Below the pieces are notes generated by a model, which was not told where the DNA came from, made no database searches, and saw nothing but the letters and a program-made list of their open reading frames with translations. Position numbers and translations under genes: made by a program. Positions 1 through 5,234 of a DNA stretch of 5,234 nucleotides are shown here, one piece after another (the first letter of the stretch is position 1; each line of letters opens with the position of its first letter). This DNA comes from Actinomycetota bacterium (GTDB lineage Bacteria > Actinomycetota > Acidimicrobiia > Acidimicrobiales > Microtrichaceae): contig JAFDWA010000153.1 of the NCBI GenBank assembly GCA_018268735.1, positions 1 to 5,234 on the forward strand, in the 5' to 3' direction.

Positions 1-1187
1 CGAGGCCGCCGACGATCGTGCTGATGGCCGGGCTCCAGGGTTCGGGCAAGACCACGAACTCGGCGAAGCTCGCGCGTTGGTTCAAGGCGCAGGGCCGCAA
101 CCCGATCCTCGTCGGCGCGGACCTCCAGCGGCCCGCAGCCGTGCAGCAGCTGCGCACGCTCGGCGCTCAGATCGACGTGCCTGTGTGGTCGGCCCCCGAC
201 GACGTCGTCGCAGCAGGCGACGGGGACCCGGTGGCCGTCGCCCGCGGAGCGGTCGACGAGGCGCGCCGTCGGGGACGTGACGTGCTGATCGTCGACACGG
301 CGGGTCGACTCGCCGTCGACGCCGAGATGATGGAGCAGGTCCGGCGGATCTCCGACGAGCTGGACCCCGCCTACACCTTCCTCGTCGTCGACGCGATGAC
401 CGGCCAGGACGCGGTCACGGTCGCGGAGTCGTTCCACCGAACCCTCGAGCTCGACGGCGTGATCCTCACCAAGCTGGACGGCGACGCACGAGGCGGCGCT
501 GCCCTGTCGGTCAAGGAGGTGGTGGGTCGCCCGATCGCGTTCGCCTCGACGGGGGAGAAGCTGGAGGACTTCGACCTGTTCCACCCGGATCGGCTGGCGG
601 GTCGGATCCTCGGTGAGGGCGACCTGGCGACGCTCATCGAGAAGGCGGAGACGGCCTTCGAGGAGGAGGAGGCCGAGGCGGCTGCCGCCCGTCTGCTGGA
701 GGGGACCTTCACCCTCGACGACTTCCTCGACCAGATGCAGGCGCTCAAGAAGATGGGTCCGCTGTCGGGGATCATGTCGATGCTCCCCGGCGTGCCCAAG
801 GAGGTGCGCGACGTCGAGATCGACGACCGCCAGCTCGCGCACGTGGAGGCGATCATCAAGTCGATGACGCCCGCGGAGCGGGTCGAGCCGGACCTCGTCG
901 ACGGGTCGAGGCGCAACCGGATCGCGAGCGGTTCGGGCACCTCGCCCAACGAGGTGACCACCCTCATCACGCAGTTCAAGCAGATGCGCCAGATGATGAA
1001 GGAGATGGGCAAGGCCCCTCGGCGTCGGAAGGCGAAGGGCAAGGGGGGCACGAAGAAGGCCAAGAAGGGCGGACGGGTCACCGCGAAGGGCCCCGCGAAG
1101 GTCAACAAGGCGGCCTTCGCGCTGCCCAGCCTCGAAGAGATGGAGGCGCAGCTCCCCAAGGGCGGCGGCTTCCCGAAGCTGGGCTGA
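1..1187 (+). CDS. ffh: Signal recognition particle GTPase Ffh (SRP54), 5'-truncated
   Basis: Ffh binds 4.5S RNA and signal sequences of nascent chains and, with its receptor FtsY, delivers ribosomes to the membrane translocon. The reading frame is open from nt 3, so the first in-frame GTG/ATG codons (18, 24) are internal, not starts; most of the N-terminal helical N domain, roughly 100 residues, lies upstream. Numbering from nt 3, the visible G domain has the P-loop GLQGSGKTT (10-18), DLQRPAA (40-46), the DTAGR motif (98-102) and TKLDGDARGG (156-165), the SRP-GTPase set. The methionine-rich M domain starts near residue 235 (FTLDDFLDQM) and contains the RNA-binding SRRNRIASGSG stretch (about 302-312). 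A Lys/Arg-rich tail (about 337-358) follows, then a short end finishing in GGGFPKLG. FtsY is excluded by the M domain. The TGA stop is at 1185-1187. A 156-nt gap separates it from rpsP, so it may be a separate transcription unit. Confidence 0.97.
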   Translation, partial: RPPTIVLMAGLQGSGKTTNSAKLARWFKAQGRNPILVGADLQRPAAVQQLRTLGAQIDVPVWSAPDDVVAAGDGDPVAVARGAVDEARRRGRDVLIVDTAGRLAVDAEMMEQVRRISDELDPAYTFLVVDAMTGQDAVTVAESFHRTLELDGVILTKLDGDARGGAALSVKEVVGRPIAFASTGEKLEDFDLFHPDRLAGRILGEGDLATLIEKAETAFEEEEAEAAAARLLEGTFTLDDFLDQMQALKKMGPLSGIMSMLPGVPKEVRDVEIDDRQLAHVEAIIKSMTPAERVEPDLVDGSRRNRIASGSGTSPNEVTTLITQFKQMRQMMKEMGKAPRRRKAKGKGGTKKAKKGGRVTAKGPAKVNKAAFALPSLEEMEAQLPKGGGFPKLG

Positions 1188-1343
1188 GCGCCGTGCCGCC
1201 GATCGGACCGGCCCGGGGAGCTTGCCTCTGCCGGCCGCGCCGACCAAGATGGACCGCTGCCCTGGGCCGGCCCGCACCGCGTGCACGGCGCAGTGGCCGA
1301 CACCTCTGACAGCCGATCTCGTTGACCAGCAGAAGGAACTCCT
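1188..1343 (+). other. ffh-rpsP intergenic spacer with overlapping GC-rich inverted repeats
   Basis: This 156-nt stretch has no credible gene. It contains CCGGC (1208-1212) complementary to GCCGG (1230-1234), with an inner GGAG/CTCT pairing (1217-1220 with 1226-1229) around a CTTGC loop. The second arm can instead pair as GCCGGCC (1230-1236) with GGCCGGC (1265-1271), so the two folds exclude each other. CCGGCCCG occurs twice (1208-1215, 1267-1274). A small GCAC/GTGC stem lies at 1274-1284. There is no T-run after any stem, so a classical intrinsic terminator is not supported. No convincing -10 box (TAnnnT) is present. It may be an untranslated leader of rpsP, an end-processing site of ffh mRNA, or ordinary GC-rich spacer. 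Confidence 0.4.
1331..1337 (+). promoter_or_regulatory. Ribosome binding site of rpsP
   Basis: AGAAGGA ends six bases before the GTG at 1344. It is purine-rich, correctly spaced, and decides that S16 starts at this GTG rather than at the internal ATG at 1365, which would cut away the conserved first beta strand. Confidence 0.75.
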
Positions 1344-1616
1344 GTGGCCGTTCGACTCCGCCTCATGCGGATGGGAAAGAAGAAGCAGCCCACGTACCGC
1401 ATCGTCGCGGCCGACTCGCGCTCCCCACGCGACGGGCGCTTCATCGAGGTCGTCGGAACCTACGACCCACGCCGTGAGCCCTCCGCTGTGACCGTCGACA
1501 ACGACAAGGCGGTCGACTGGCTGCGAAAGGGCGCACAGCCCTCGGATCGGGTCCAGAAGCTGCTGCAGATCTCCGGCGCCTGGGACGAGTTCCAGTCGGC
1601 CAAGGCCGCCCGGTGA
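1344..1616 (+). CDS. rpsP: 30S ribosomal protein S16
   Basis: S16 is a small 30S protein that binds the 5' and central domains of 16S rRNA and helps early subunit assembly. The 90-residue product begins MAVRLRLMRMGKKKQPTYRI, the family's typical N-terminal strand and basic loop. YRIVAADSR (18-26), GRFIEVVGTYDP (31-42) and WLRKGAQPSDRV (59-70) are the conserved S16 blocks. Length is normal for bacteria, with a short C-terminal extension (DEFQSAKAAR). The start is GTG with a good Shine-Dalgarno sequence. Its TGA overlaps the next gene's GTG, so rpsP and khpA share a GTGA junction. It opens the rpsP-khpA-rimM-trmD run. Its promoter is not obvious in the upstream spacer and may be read-through from ffh. 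Confidence 0.97.
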   Translation: MAVRLRLMRMGKKKQPTYRIVAADSRSPRDGRFIEVVGTYDPRREPSAVTVDNDKAVDWLRKGAQPSDRVQKLLQISGAWDEFQSAKAAR

Positions 1617-1888
1617 GCGACGACTCGGTCGACGACGACCGACCCCGTCCCGTGCACGCCGCCGCGGTGCTCGAGCACATCGCGACCTCTCTCGTCGACG
1701 TCCCCGACGGTGTGCGCGTCGACGTCGACGACAGCACCCATCGAACCCAGGTGAACCTCCGGGTGGCCGACGGCGACATGGGCAGGATCATCGGCAAGCG
1801 TGGGCGCATGGCCAACGCGATCCGGACCGTGACGCGGGCCGGTGCCGCTCGTGACGGCGTCGAGATCGACGTCGAGTTCCTCGACTGA
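1613..1888 (+). CDS. khpA: KH-domain RNA-binding protein KhpA (YlqC-like)
   Basis: KhpA is a single-KH-domain RNA-binding protein; in Firmicutes it partners KhpB/EloR and affects cell division and small-RNA biology, and its gene usually sits between rpsP and rimM. The 91-residue product has one KH fold with the GxxG RNA-contact loop GKRG (61-64) in RIIGKRGRMANAIRTV (59-74), preceded by the strand QVNLRVA (46-52). The GTG at 1613 overlaps the rpsP stop by four bases, which suggests re-initiation by terminating ribosomes; a weak AAGG (1602-1605) lies upstream. That start gives an acidic 13-residue N-terminal extension (SDDSVDDDRPRP). An in-frame GTG at 1652 would give a more usual 78-residue protein but has no visible ribosome binding site. 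Identity is secure from motif and position; the role in this organism is inferred. Confidence 0.92.
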   Translation: MSDDSVDDDRPRPVHAAAVLEHIATSLVDVPDGVRVDVDDSTHRTQVNLRVADGDMGRIIGKRGRMANAIRTVTRAGAARDGVEIDVEFLD

Positions 1889-1904
1889 ACCCGACGGCGA
1901 CGCG

Positions 1905-2387
1905 GTGGGCGACCCCCCAGCGCTGCTCGAGGTCGGACGCATCGCGAAGGCCCACGGCCTGACCGGTGAGGTCAACGTCGTGCTGGTGACGAACCGCGCC
2001 GAGCGGTTGGATCCCGGCTCGGTGCTCTCGACCGACCGCGGCGAGCTCGTCGTCGAGAGCTCGCGTCGCCACGGAGACCGCTGGTTGGTGCGCTTCAGCG
2101 GCTACGACGACCGCACCGCTGCGGAGTCCCTCCGGGGCGTCGAGCTGCGCGGCGCGCCGATCGAGGATCCCGACGAGCTGTGGGTGCACGAGCTCATCGG
2201 TGCACGGGTGTCCAGCTCCGACGGGGTGGACCGCGGCGTCGTGGTGGCAGTCCAGGACAACCCGGCGGCGGACCTGCTGGTCCTCGATTCGGGGGCGCTC
2301 GTCCCCGTCGTGTTCGTCGTCGCCGGACCGGTCGACGGCGTGGTGCACGTCGAGGTGCCTGACGGACTCTTCGAGCTCGGGACCTGA
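1905..2387 (+). CDS. rimM: Ribosome maturation factor RimM
   Basis: RimM binds S19 in the 30S head and assists late 16S rRNA maturation. The N-terminal beta-barrel begins LEVGRIAKAHGLTGEV (8-23 from this start), the family signature. The C-terminal PRC-barrel runs from about residue 91, with ELWVHELIGARV, a DLLVLDSGALVPVVF segment and the terminal VPDGLFEL, all typical. I chose the GTG at 1905, which gives 160 residues and places the signature near the N-terminus. The frame stays open back to GTGs at 1842 and 1851 inside khpA, but those add Ser/Thr-rich sequence unlike RimM. No strong Shine-Dalgarno is visible at any candidate. The gene starts 16 nt after the khpA stop, so coupled re-initiation is likely. 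The exact start is the main uncertainty. Confidence 0.93.
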   Translation: MGDPPALLEVGRIAKAHGLTGEVNVVLVTNRAERLDPGSVLSTDRGELVVESSRRHGDRWLVRFSGYDDRTAAESLRGVELRGAPIEDPDELWVHELIGARVSSSDGVDRGVVVAVQDNPAADLLVLDSGALVPVVFVVAGPVDGVVHVEVPDGLFELGT

Positions 2388-2401
2388 ACGCCTCCGACCA
2401 C

Positions 2402-2407
2402 AGGCGG
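2402..2407 (+). promoter_or_regulatory. Ribosome binding site of trmD
   Basis: AGGCGG, one mismatch from AGGAGG, lies nine bases before the GTG at 2417. It supports that GTG, which yields the canonical TrmD N-terminus MRIDVITIFP. Confidence 0.6.
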
Positions 2408-2416
2408 CGAACCAGC

Positions 2417-3163
2417 GTGCGCATCGACGTCATCACGATCTTCCCCGACATGGTCGAGGACTTCGCCGGCCGGAGCCTCCTGGGCAGGGCCCGCGAGCGC
2501 GGTCGGCTCGACATCCGCGTGCACGACCTGCGCGACGCCACCAGCGACGTGCACAGGACTGTCGACGATGCGCCCTTCGGCGGTGGTGCCGGCATGGTCC
2601 TGCTGCCCGGACCTGTGTTCGACACCGTCGAGCGGGTGGCGCCGCCGCGACCGCTGTTCCTGCTCGGTCCCGGCGGTCGCCGACTCGATCAGGCGATGGC
2701 CCGCGATCTCGCTGCCTCCGACGGGTTCTCCTTGCTCTGCGGACGCTACGAAGGCGTCGACGACCGGATCCGGACCGACCTGGTCGACGACGAGCTCTCC
2801 ATCGGCGACGTCGTGCTGGCCGGCGGGGAGGTCGCGGCGATGGTCGTGCTGGAGGCGGTCGGCCGGCTCGTCCCGGGCGTGATGGGCAACGAGACCTCCG
2901 CGGTCGAGGAGTCCTTCGCCGACGGCCTGCTCGAGCACCCGCAGTTCACCCGGCCAGCGGAGTTCCGGGGTCTGTCGGTTCCCGACGTGCTGCGCTCCGG
3001 CGACCATGCTCGCATCGCTCGGTGGCGTCGGGCCGCGGCGCTCGATCGCACCTCGATGCACCGGCCCGATCTGATCCGGGCACGAGGCGGGCTGACACCT
3101 GAGGATCGCCGACTGCTGGCAGAGTTCGGGTTCGACGTGAGCGGAGCAGGAGAGGACCGATGA
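2417..3163 (+). CDS. trmD: tRNA (guanine-37-N1)-methyltransferase TrmD
   Basis: TrmD transfers a methyl group from S-adenosylmethionine to N1 of G37 in tRNAs with a G36G37 sequence and so prevents +1 frameshifting; it works as a SPOUT-fold homodimer in the cytoplasm. The 248-residue length is normal. Visible family blocks are IDVITIFPDM (3-12), HRTVDDAPFGGGAGM (46-60), the trefoil-knot AdoMet site LLCGRYEGVDDR (106-117) and SIGDVVLAGGE (128-138), GRLVPGVMGNE (149-159), LLEHPQFTRP (171-180) and VLRSGDHARI (191-200). Arg150 aligns with E. coli Arg154. The position of the E. coli catalytic Asp169 (in EDSF) is Glu165 here (EESF), a conservative change worth checking. The stop TGA at 3161-3163 is embedded in an ATGA shared with the following gene. 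Confidence 0.97.
   Translation: MRIDVITIFPDMVEDFAGRSLLGRARERGRLDIRVHDLRDATSDVHRTVDDAPFGGGAGMVLLPGPVFDTVERVAPPRPLFLLGPGGRRLDQAMARDLAASDGFSLLCGRYEGVDDRIRTDLVDDELSIGDVVLAGGEVAAMVVLEAVGRLVPGVMGNETSAVEESFADGLLEHPQFTRPAEFRGLSVPDVLRSGDHARIARWRRAAALDRTSMHRPDLIRARGGLTPEDRRLLAEFGFDVSGAGEDR
3148..3156 (+). promoter_or_regulatory. Strong ribosome binding site of the lipoprotein hydrolase gene
   Basis: AGGAGAGGA, the strongest Shine-Dalgarno in the window, lies within the last codons of trmD. Two start codons follow in frame, ATG at 3160 and ATG at 3163; its GGAG core is seven bases from the first, and its GAGG is seven from the second. The proteins differ by one methionine only. Confidence 0.8.
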
Positions 3164-4839
3164 TGCAGGGATCGCAGCGATGGGGTCGAGCGGTCGTCGG
3201 TCGCGCCGCTGTCGTGGTCCTGGCCGCGATCGCGGTCCTCGCGGGTGGATGCACGACCACCGAGGGCTCGGCATCGCCGGGTGCGTCGGCATCCAAGCGG
3301 TCGACGACCGCATCGACCGCGCCGCATCCCGAGTGCACGCCCGACGTCCCCAAGCAGGTCGCCGCAGCGCCGGTGGTCGGGTCGACGACCGACATCGACG
3401 TCACCTCCTTCGACGGGACCCGCATCCGGGCCCACTGGTTCCCCGTCGGGTCGCCGATCGCGCCGGTGCCGACGGTGCTCATGGGCCCGGGCTGGGGCAT
3501 GCCCGGCGACACCAACGTCGATGCCGTGGGCGTGCTCGGAGCGGTCAACATCGCGACGCTGCGCAACGCCGGCTACAACGTCCTGACCTGGGATCCCCGC
3601 GGCTTCGGAGCCTCCGGCGGTCAGGCCACGGTCGACTCGGTGGACAACGAGGCACGTGACGTCCAGCAGCTCATCACCTGGGTCGCCGCCCAGCCGGCCG
3701 CTCGCAGCGACGGTCCCGGTGACCCCCGGGTGGGCATGGTGGGAGGCTCCTACGGCGGCGGCATCCAGTTCGTCACTGCCGCCATCGACTGCCGGATCGA
3801 TGCGATCGTCCCGATCATCGCGTGGCACTCGCTCGTGACGAGCCTCTACAAGGACCAGACGGTCAAGGAGGGGTGGGCGACGATCCTCGCCTCGGTCGCC
3901 ATGTCGGCGTCGCTCGATCCGCACATCACGTCTGCAGACGACCGAGCGGTCGCCGACGGCGTGCTCAGCGCCGACGACGTCGCCTGGTTCGCTGCACGCG
4001 GACCCGGCGACCTGGTCAAGCGGATCACCGCGCCGACGATGGTCGTCGGCGGGACCGTCGACACCCTTTTCACGCTCGACGAGGACGTCGGCAACTACCG
4101 GATCCTGCGCGACGCCGGGGTGCCGGTGTCCATGTACTGGTTCTGCGGAGGCCACGGCGTCTGCCTCACCGACAAGGGCGACGAGCAGCGGATGGTCCGG
4201 CGGATCGTGGCGTGGCTGGACCGCTGGGTGAAGCAGGACCGATCCGTCGACGTCGGGCCGCGGATCGACGTCATGGATCAGGCCGGGGTCCGCTACACCG
4301 CGGACGACTACCCGATGAGGTCGGGGCCACCGATCACCGCAACGGGCTCGGGGACGCTCGCGCTCGCAGCCGGGGGTGGGTCCGGCCCGGCGGTGATCCC
4401 AGCGGGCAAGGCCGACGGGCTGGCGGACGTCGTCAGCGGCATCACTCCGTGGCCCGCGACCCGATCGCTCGATGTGGCGATCCCGGTGGCCGGCGACGCG
4501 CTGGTCCTCGGGGCGCCGCAGCTGGAGCTGACCTACACCGGGTCGACTCCGCCGGGTGCGCGTCCGACGCGGCTGTTCGCCCAAGTCGTCGACCGCGCCT
4601 CGGGGACCGTGGTCGGCAACCAGGTGACGCCCGTGCCGATCACCCTCGACGGCGTGCAGCACCAGGTGTCGGTGCCCCTCGAGGTGATCGCACAGAAGGT
4701 GGCTCCCACCTCGCGCCTGCAGCTGCAGCTCGTCGCGACGACGACCGCCTACTCCATCCCCCGACTCGGCGGCACGATCACGGTGGCGAAGGCGGCGATC
4801 TCGCTGCCCACGGTGACCGGCTACACCGTCGTGCACTGA
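3160..4839 (+). CDS. Secreted lipoprotein serine hydrolase, S15 / CocE-NonD-like alpha/beta hydrolase
   Basis: This is probably an exported, lipid-anchored hydrolase; the substrate (peptide, ester or acyl amide) cannot be told from sequence. The 559-residue product starts with a basic stretch (QRWGR, VGR), a hydrophobic segment (about 16-28) and the lipobox LAGGC with Cys31, followed by a Ser/Thr/Ala-rich linker to about 58. The alpha/beta hydrolase domain has [10 protein letters not shown] (145-154), nucleophile elbow GGSYGG with Ser197, probable acid Asp301 (GGTVDTLFT) and probable catalytic His332 (CGGHGVC); GxSYxG suits the S15/X-Pro dipeptidyl-peptidase family. The region 440-545 is beta-rich and resembles the PepX_C jelly-roll domain. 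Cys329 and Cys335 bracket His332; Cys59 and Cys211 are the other exported cysteines. Its start overlaps the trmD stop (ATGA), implying co-transcription and coupling. Base composition matches its neighbours, so recent transfer is not evident. Fold confidence is high; function is open. Confidence 0.88.
   Translation: MMQGSQRWGRAVVGRAAVVVLAAIAVLAGGCTTTEGSASPGASASKRSTTASTAPHPECTPDVPKQVAAAPVVGSTTDIDVTSFDGTRIRAHWFPVGSPIAPVPTVLMGPGWGMPGDTNVDAVGVLGAVNIATLRNAGYNVLTWDPRGFGASGGQATVDSVDNEARDVQQLITWVAAQPAARSDGPGDPRVGMVGGSYGGGIQFVTAAIDCRIDAIVPIIAWHSLVTSLYKDQTVKEGWATILASVAMSASLDPHITSADDRAVADGVLSADDVAWFAARGPGDLVKRITAPTMVVGGTVDTLFTLDEDVGNYRILRDAGVPVSMYWFCGGHGVCLTDKGDEQRMVRRIVAWLDRWVKQDRSVDVGPRIDVMDQAGVRYTADDYPMRSGPPITATGSGTLALAAGGGSGPAVIPAGKADGLADVVSGITPWPATRSLDVAIPVAGDALVLGAPQLELTYTGSTPPGARPTRLFAQVVDRASGTVVGNQVTPVPITLDGVQHQVSVPLEVIAQKVAPTSRLQLQLVATTTAYSIPRLGGTITVAKAAISLPTVTGYTVVH
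3205..3252 (+). other. Type II (lipoprotein) signal peptide segment and lipobox
   Basis: This covers the hydrophobic core from about residue 16 ([15 protein letters not shown]) up to Cys31, codon TGC at 3250-3252. The -4 to +1 sequence LAGGC fits a Lgt/LspA lipoprotein site: lipidation of the Cys sulfur, then cleavage before it. Upstream arginines supply the positive n-region. There is no twin-arginine pair, so Sec export is the simplest reading. Confidence 0.8.
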
Positions 4840-4853
4840 CGTGGGCCGACCCG

Positions 4854-4874
4854 CAGGTTTCGACCTGGTGGTCG
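4854..4874 (+). repeat. Two overlapping short inverted repeats upstream of rplS
   Basis: CAGGT (4854-4858) and ACCTG (4863-4867) can form a five-pair stem with a TTCG loop. CGACC (4861-4865) and GGTCG (4870-4874) can form another with a TGGT loop; the two folds exclude each other. They lie 14 nt after the hydrolase stop and cover the proposed -35 of rplS. They could act as an operator or a weak transcript-end structure; no T-run follows, and short dyads are frequent in DNA this GC-rich. Confidence 0.35.
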
Positions 4875-4887
4875 CCTCCACTATCAT
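4860..4887 (+). promoter_or_regulatory. Candidate housekeeping-sigma promoter for rplS
   Basis: TATCAT (4882-4887) matches five of six bases of the -10 consensus and is conspicuous in such GC-rich DNA. Sixteen bases upstream is TCGACC (4860-4865), four of six matches to TTGACA. Transcription would start near 4894, giving a leader of about 56 nt. This would let L19 be made independently of the operon upstream. Position, spacing and the -10 support it; the -35 is only fair. Confidence 0.6.
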
Positions 4888-4898
4888 CGCCGAGCTGT

Positions 4899-4935
4899 GC
4901 GCCGGACCCGCCGGATGCGGGCCGTTCGACGGCGC
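4899..4935 (+). promoter_or_regulatory. Structured 5' leader of rplS (two-part hairpin)
   Basis: GCGCCG (4899-4904) is the exact complement of CGGCGC (4930-4935). Inside it, CCCGC (4907-4911) pairs with GCGGG (4917-4921) around a CGGAT loop. The remaining CCGTTCGA (4922-4929) forms an asymmetric internal loop. The structure would begin within a few bases of the predicted transcript start and end five bases before the Shine-Dalgarno. Ribosomal-protein leaders for L19 are known in Firmicutes; I do not claim this is the same motif. It may be an L19 autoregulatory site or a stabilising 5' hairpin. Confidence 0.4.
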
Positions 4936-4939
4936 TCCC

Positions 4940-4944
4940 AGGAG
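4940..4944 (+). promoter_or_regulatory. Ribosome binding site of rplS
   Basis: AGGAG lies five bases before the ATG at 4950. The preceding CTCC (4935-4938) is complementary to GGAG (4941-4944), but only two bases separate them, too few for a full hairpin. Confidence 0.8.
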
Positions 4945-4949
4945 ATCCC

Positions 4950-5234
4950 ATGAAGACCACCGACGCCATCGACCAGGCCAGCCTCCGCACCGACATCCCG
5001 GACTTCGCGCCGGGTGACACGCTGAAGGTGCACGTGAAGGTGATCGAGGGCAACAAGGAGCGCGTCCAGGTGTTCCAGGGTGCCGTCATCGCCCGCCAGG
5101 GTGGTGGCCTGCAGGAGACGTTCACGGTTCGCAAGCTCTCCTACGGCGTCGGTGTCGAGCGCACCTTCCCGTTGCACTCGCCGATCATCGATCGCATCGA
5201 GCTGCACACGCGCGGCGACGTGCGACGCGCCAAG
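4950..5234 (+). CDS. rplS: 50S ribosomal protein L19, 3'-truncated
   Basis: L19 lies at the 30S-50S interface and contributes to an intersubunit bridge. The frame opens at ATG 4950 and is still open at the last base, giving 95 residues; L19 is usually about 113-120, so some 20 C-terminal residues lie beyond the window. Family blocks are visible: [16 protein letters not shown] (19-34), [17 protein letters not shown] (37-53), [20 protein letters not shown] (56-75) and [20 protein letters not shown] at the edge. A good Shine-Dalgarno precedes the start. Unlike the four preceding housekeeping genes it uses ATG and has its own candidate promoter and leader, so it probably forms a separately controlled unit 110 nt downstream of the hydrolase gene. 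Confidence 0.97.
   Translation, partial: MKTTDAIDQASLRTDIPDFAPGDTLKVHVKVIEGNKERVQVFQGAVIARQGGGLQETFTVRKLSYGVGVERTFPLHSPIIDRIELHTRGDVRRAK

Noticed and set aside
1222..1250. Possible rpsP promoter TTGCCT (1222-1227), 17-nt spacer, CAAGAT (1245-1250)
   Set aside because: The -10 matches only three of six bases and lacks the first T, and the -35 lies in a candidate hairpin loop. CTGACA (1306-1311) and TTGACC (1322-1327) also have no -10 at proper spacing.
371..1444. 357-codon open frame on the - strand over ffh and the spacer
   Set aside because: The Ser/Arg-rich translation has no domain signature, and it overlaps clearly coding ffh in full.
1222..1491. 89-codon + strand frame across the ffh-rpsP spacer
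   Set aside because: Over half lies out of frame inside rpsP, the translation is low-complexity, and no ribosome site precedes it.
1717..1730. 14-nt perfect palindrome CGTCGACGTCGACG
   Set aside because: It lies inside khpA and simply encodes RVDVDD with the organism's preferred GTC/GAC codons; GTCGAC strings recur throughout the window.
1842..1904. Longer rimM start at GTG 1842 or 1851 overlapping khpA
   Set aside because: The added 18-21 residues are Ser/Thr-rich read-through of the khpA sequence in another frame, unlike RimM N-termini, and have no ribosome site.
2102..3313. 403-codon open frame on the - strand over rimM and trmD
   Set aside because: It is an antisense shadow of two well-identified genes with no recognisable motif.
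2746..4887. 713-codon open frame on the - strand covering the hydrolase gene
   Set aside because: The translation is Arg/Asp/Gly/His-rich without domains, there is no ribosome site, and its frame mirrors the G/C third-position bias of the real + strand genes. Long antisense frames are expected in DNA this GC-rich.

Overview
The window is very GC-rich DNA in which every supported gene lies on the + strand. It holds a conserved bacterial block: ffh (5' end missing), rpsP, khpA, rimM, trmD, a lipoprotein hydrolase, and rplS (3' end missing). This order, the frequent GTG starts and the strong G/C third-position bias fit a high-GC Actinomycetota chromosome. The wording of Ffh, S16 and TrmD reminds me more of Acidimicrobiia-type lineages than of Streptomyces or Mycobacterium, but that is recollection, not a search.

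Layout. Positions 1-1187 encode most of Ffh, the GTPase of the signal recognition particle. A 156-nt spacer (1188-1343) follows; it has no gene but holds several GC-rich inverted repeats. From 1344 to 4839 the genes are packed like an operon: rpsP (S16), khpA (KH-domain RNA-binding protein, 4-nt overlap), rimM (16S processing factor, 16-nt gap), trmD (tRNA m1G37 methyltransferase, 29-nt gap), then a gene sharing an ATGA stop/start with trmD. That last gene encodes a 559-residue secreted lipoprotein of the serine-hydrolase S15/CocE type. A 110-nt gap (4840-4949) with a good candidate promoter and a leader hairpin precedes rplS (L19), which runs off the window.

How the genes fit together. Apart from the hydrolase, all products serve translation or co-translational targeting: S16 and L19 are ribosomal proteins, RimM matures the 30S subunit around S16/S19, TrmD protects the reading frame through m1G37, KhpA is a small RNA chaperone-like protein, and Ffh delivers nascent membrane and secreted proteins to the translocon. 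The hydrolase is the outlier. It sits between trmD and rplS, which are adjacent in the classical E. coli arrangement, and appears translationally coupled to trmD. rplS then seems to have its own promoter.

I found no mobile element, CRISPR array, tRNA, rRNA or defence system, and no convincing new multi-gene system. The points most worth a second look are the inserted hydrolase with its cysteine-bracketed catalytic histidine, a Glu where E. coli TrmD has its catalytic Asp169, and the structured promoter/leader of rplS.
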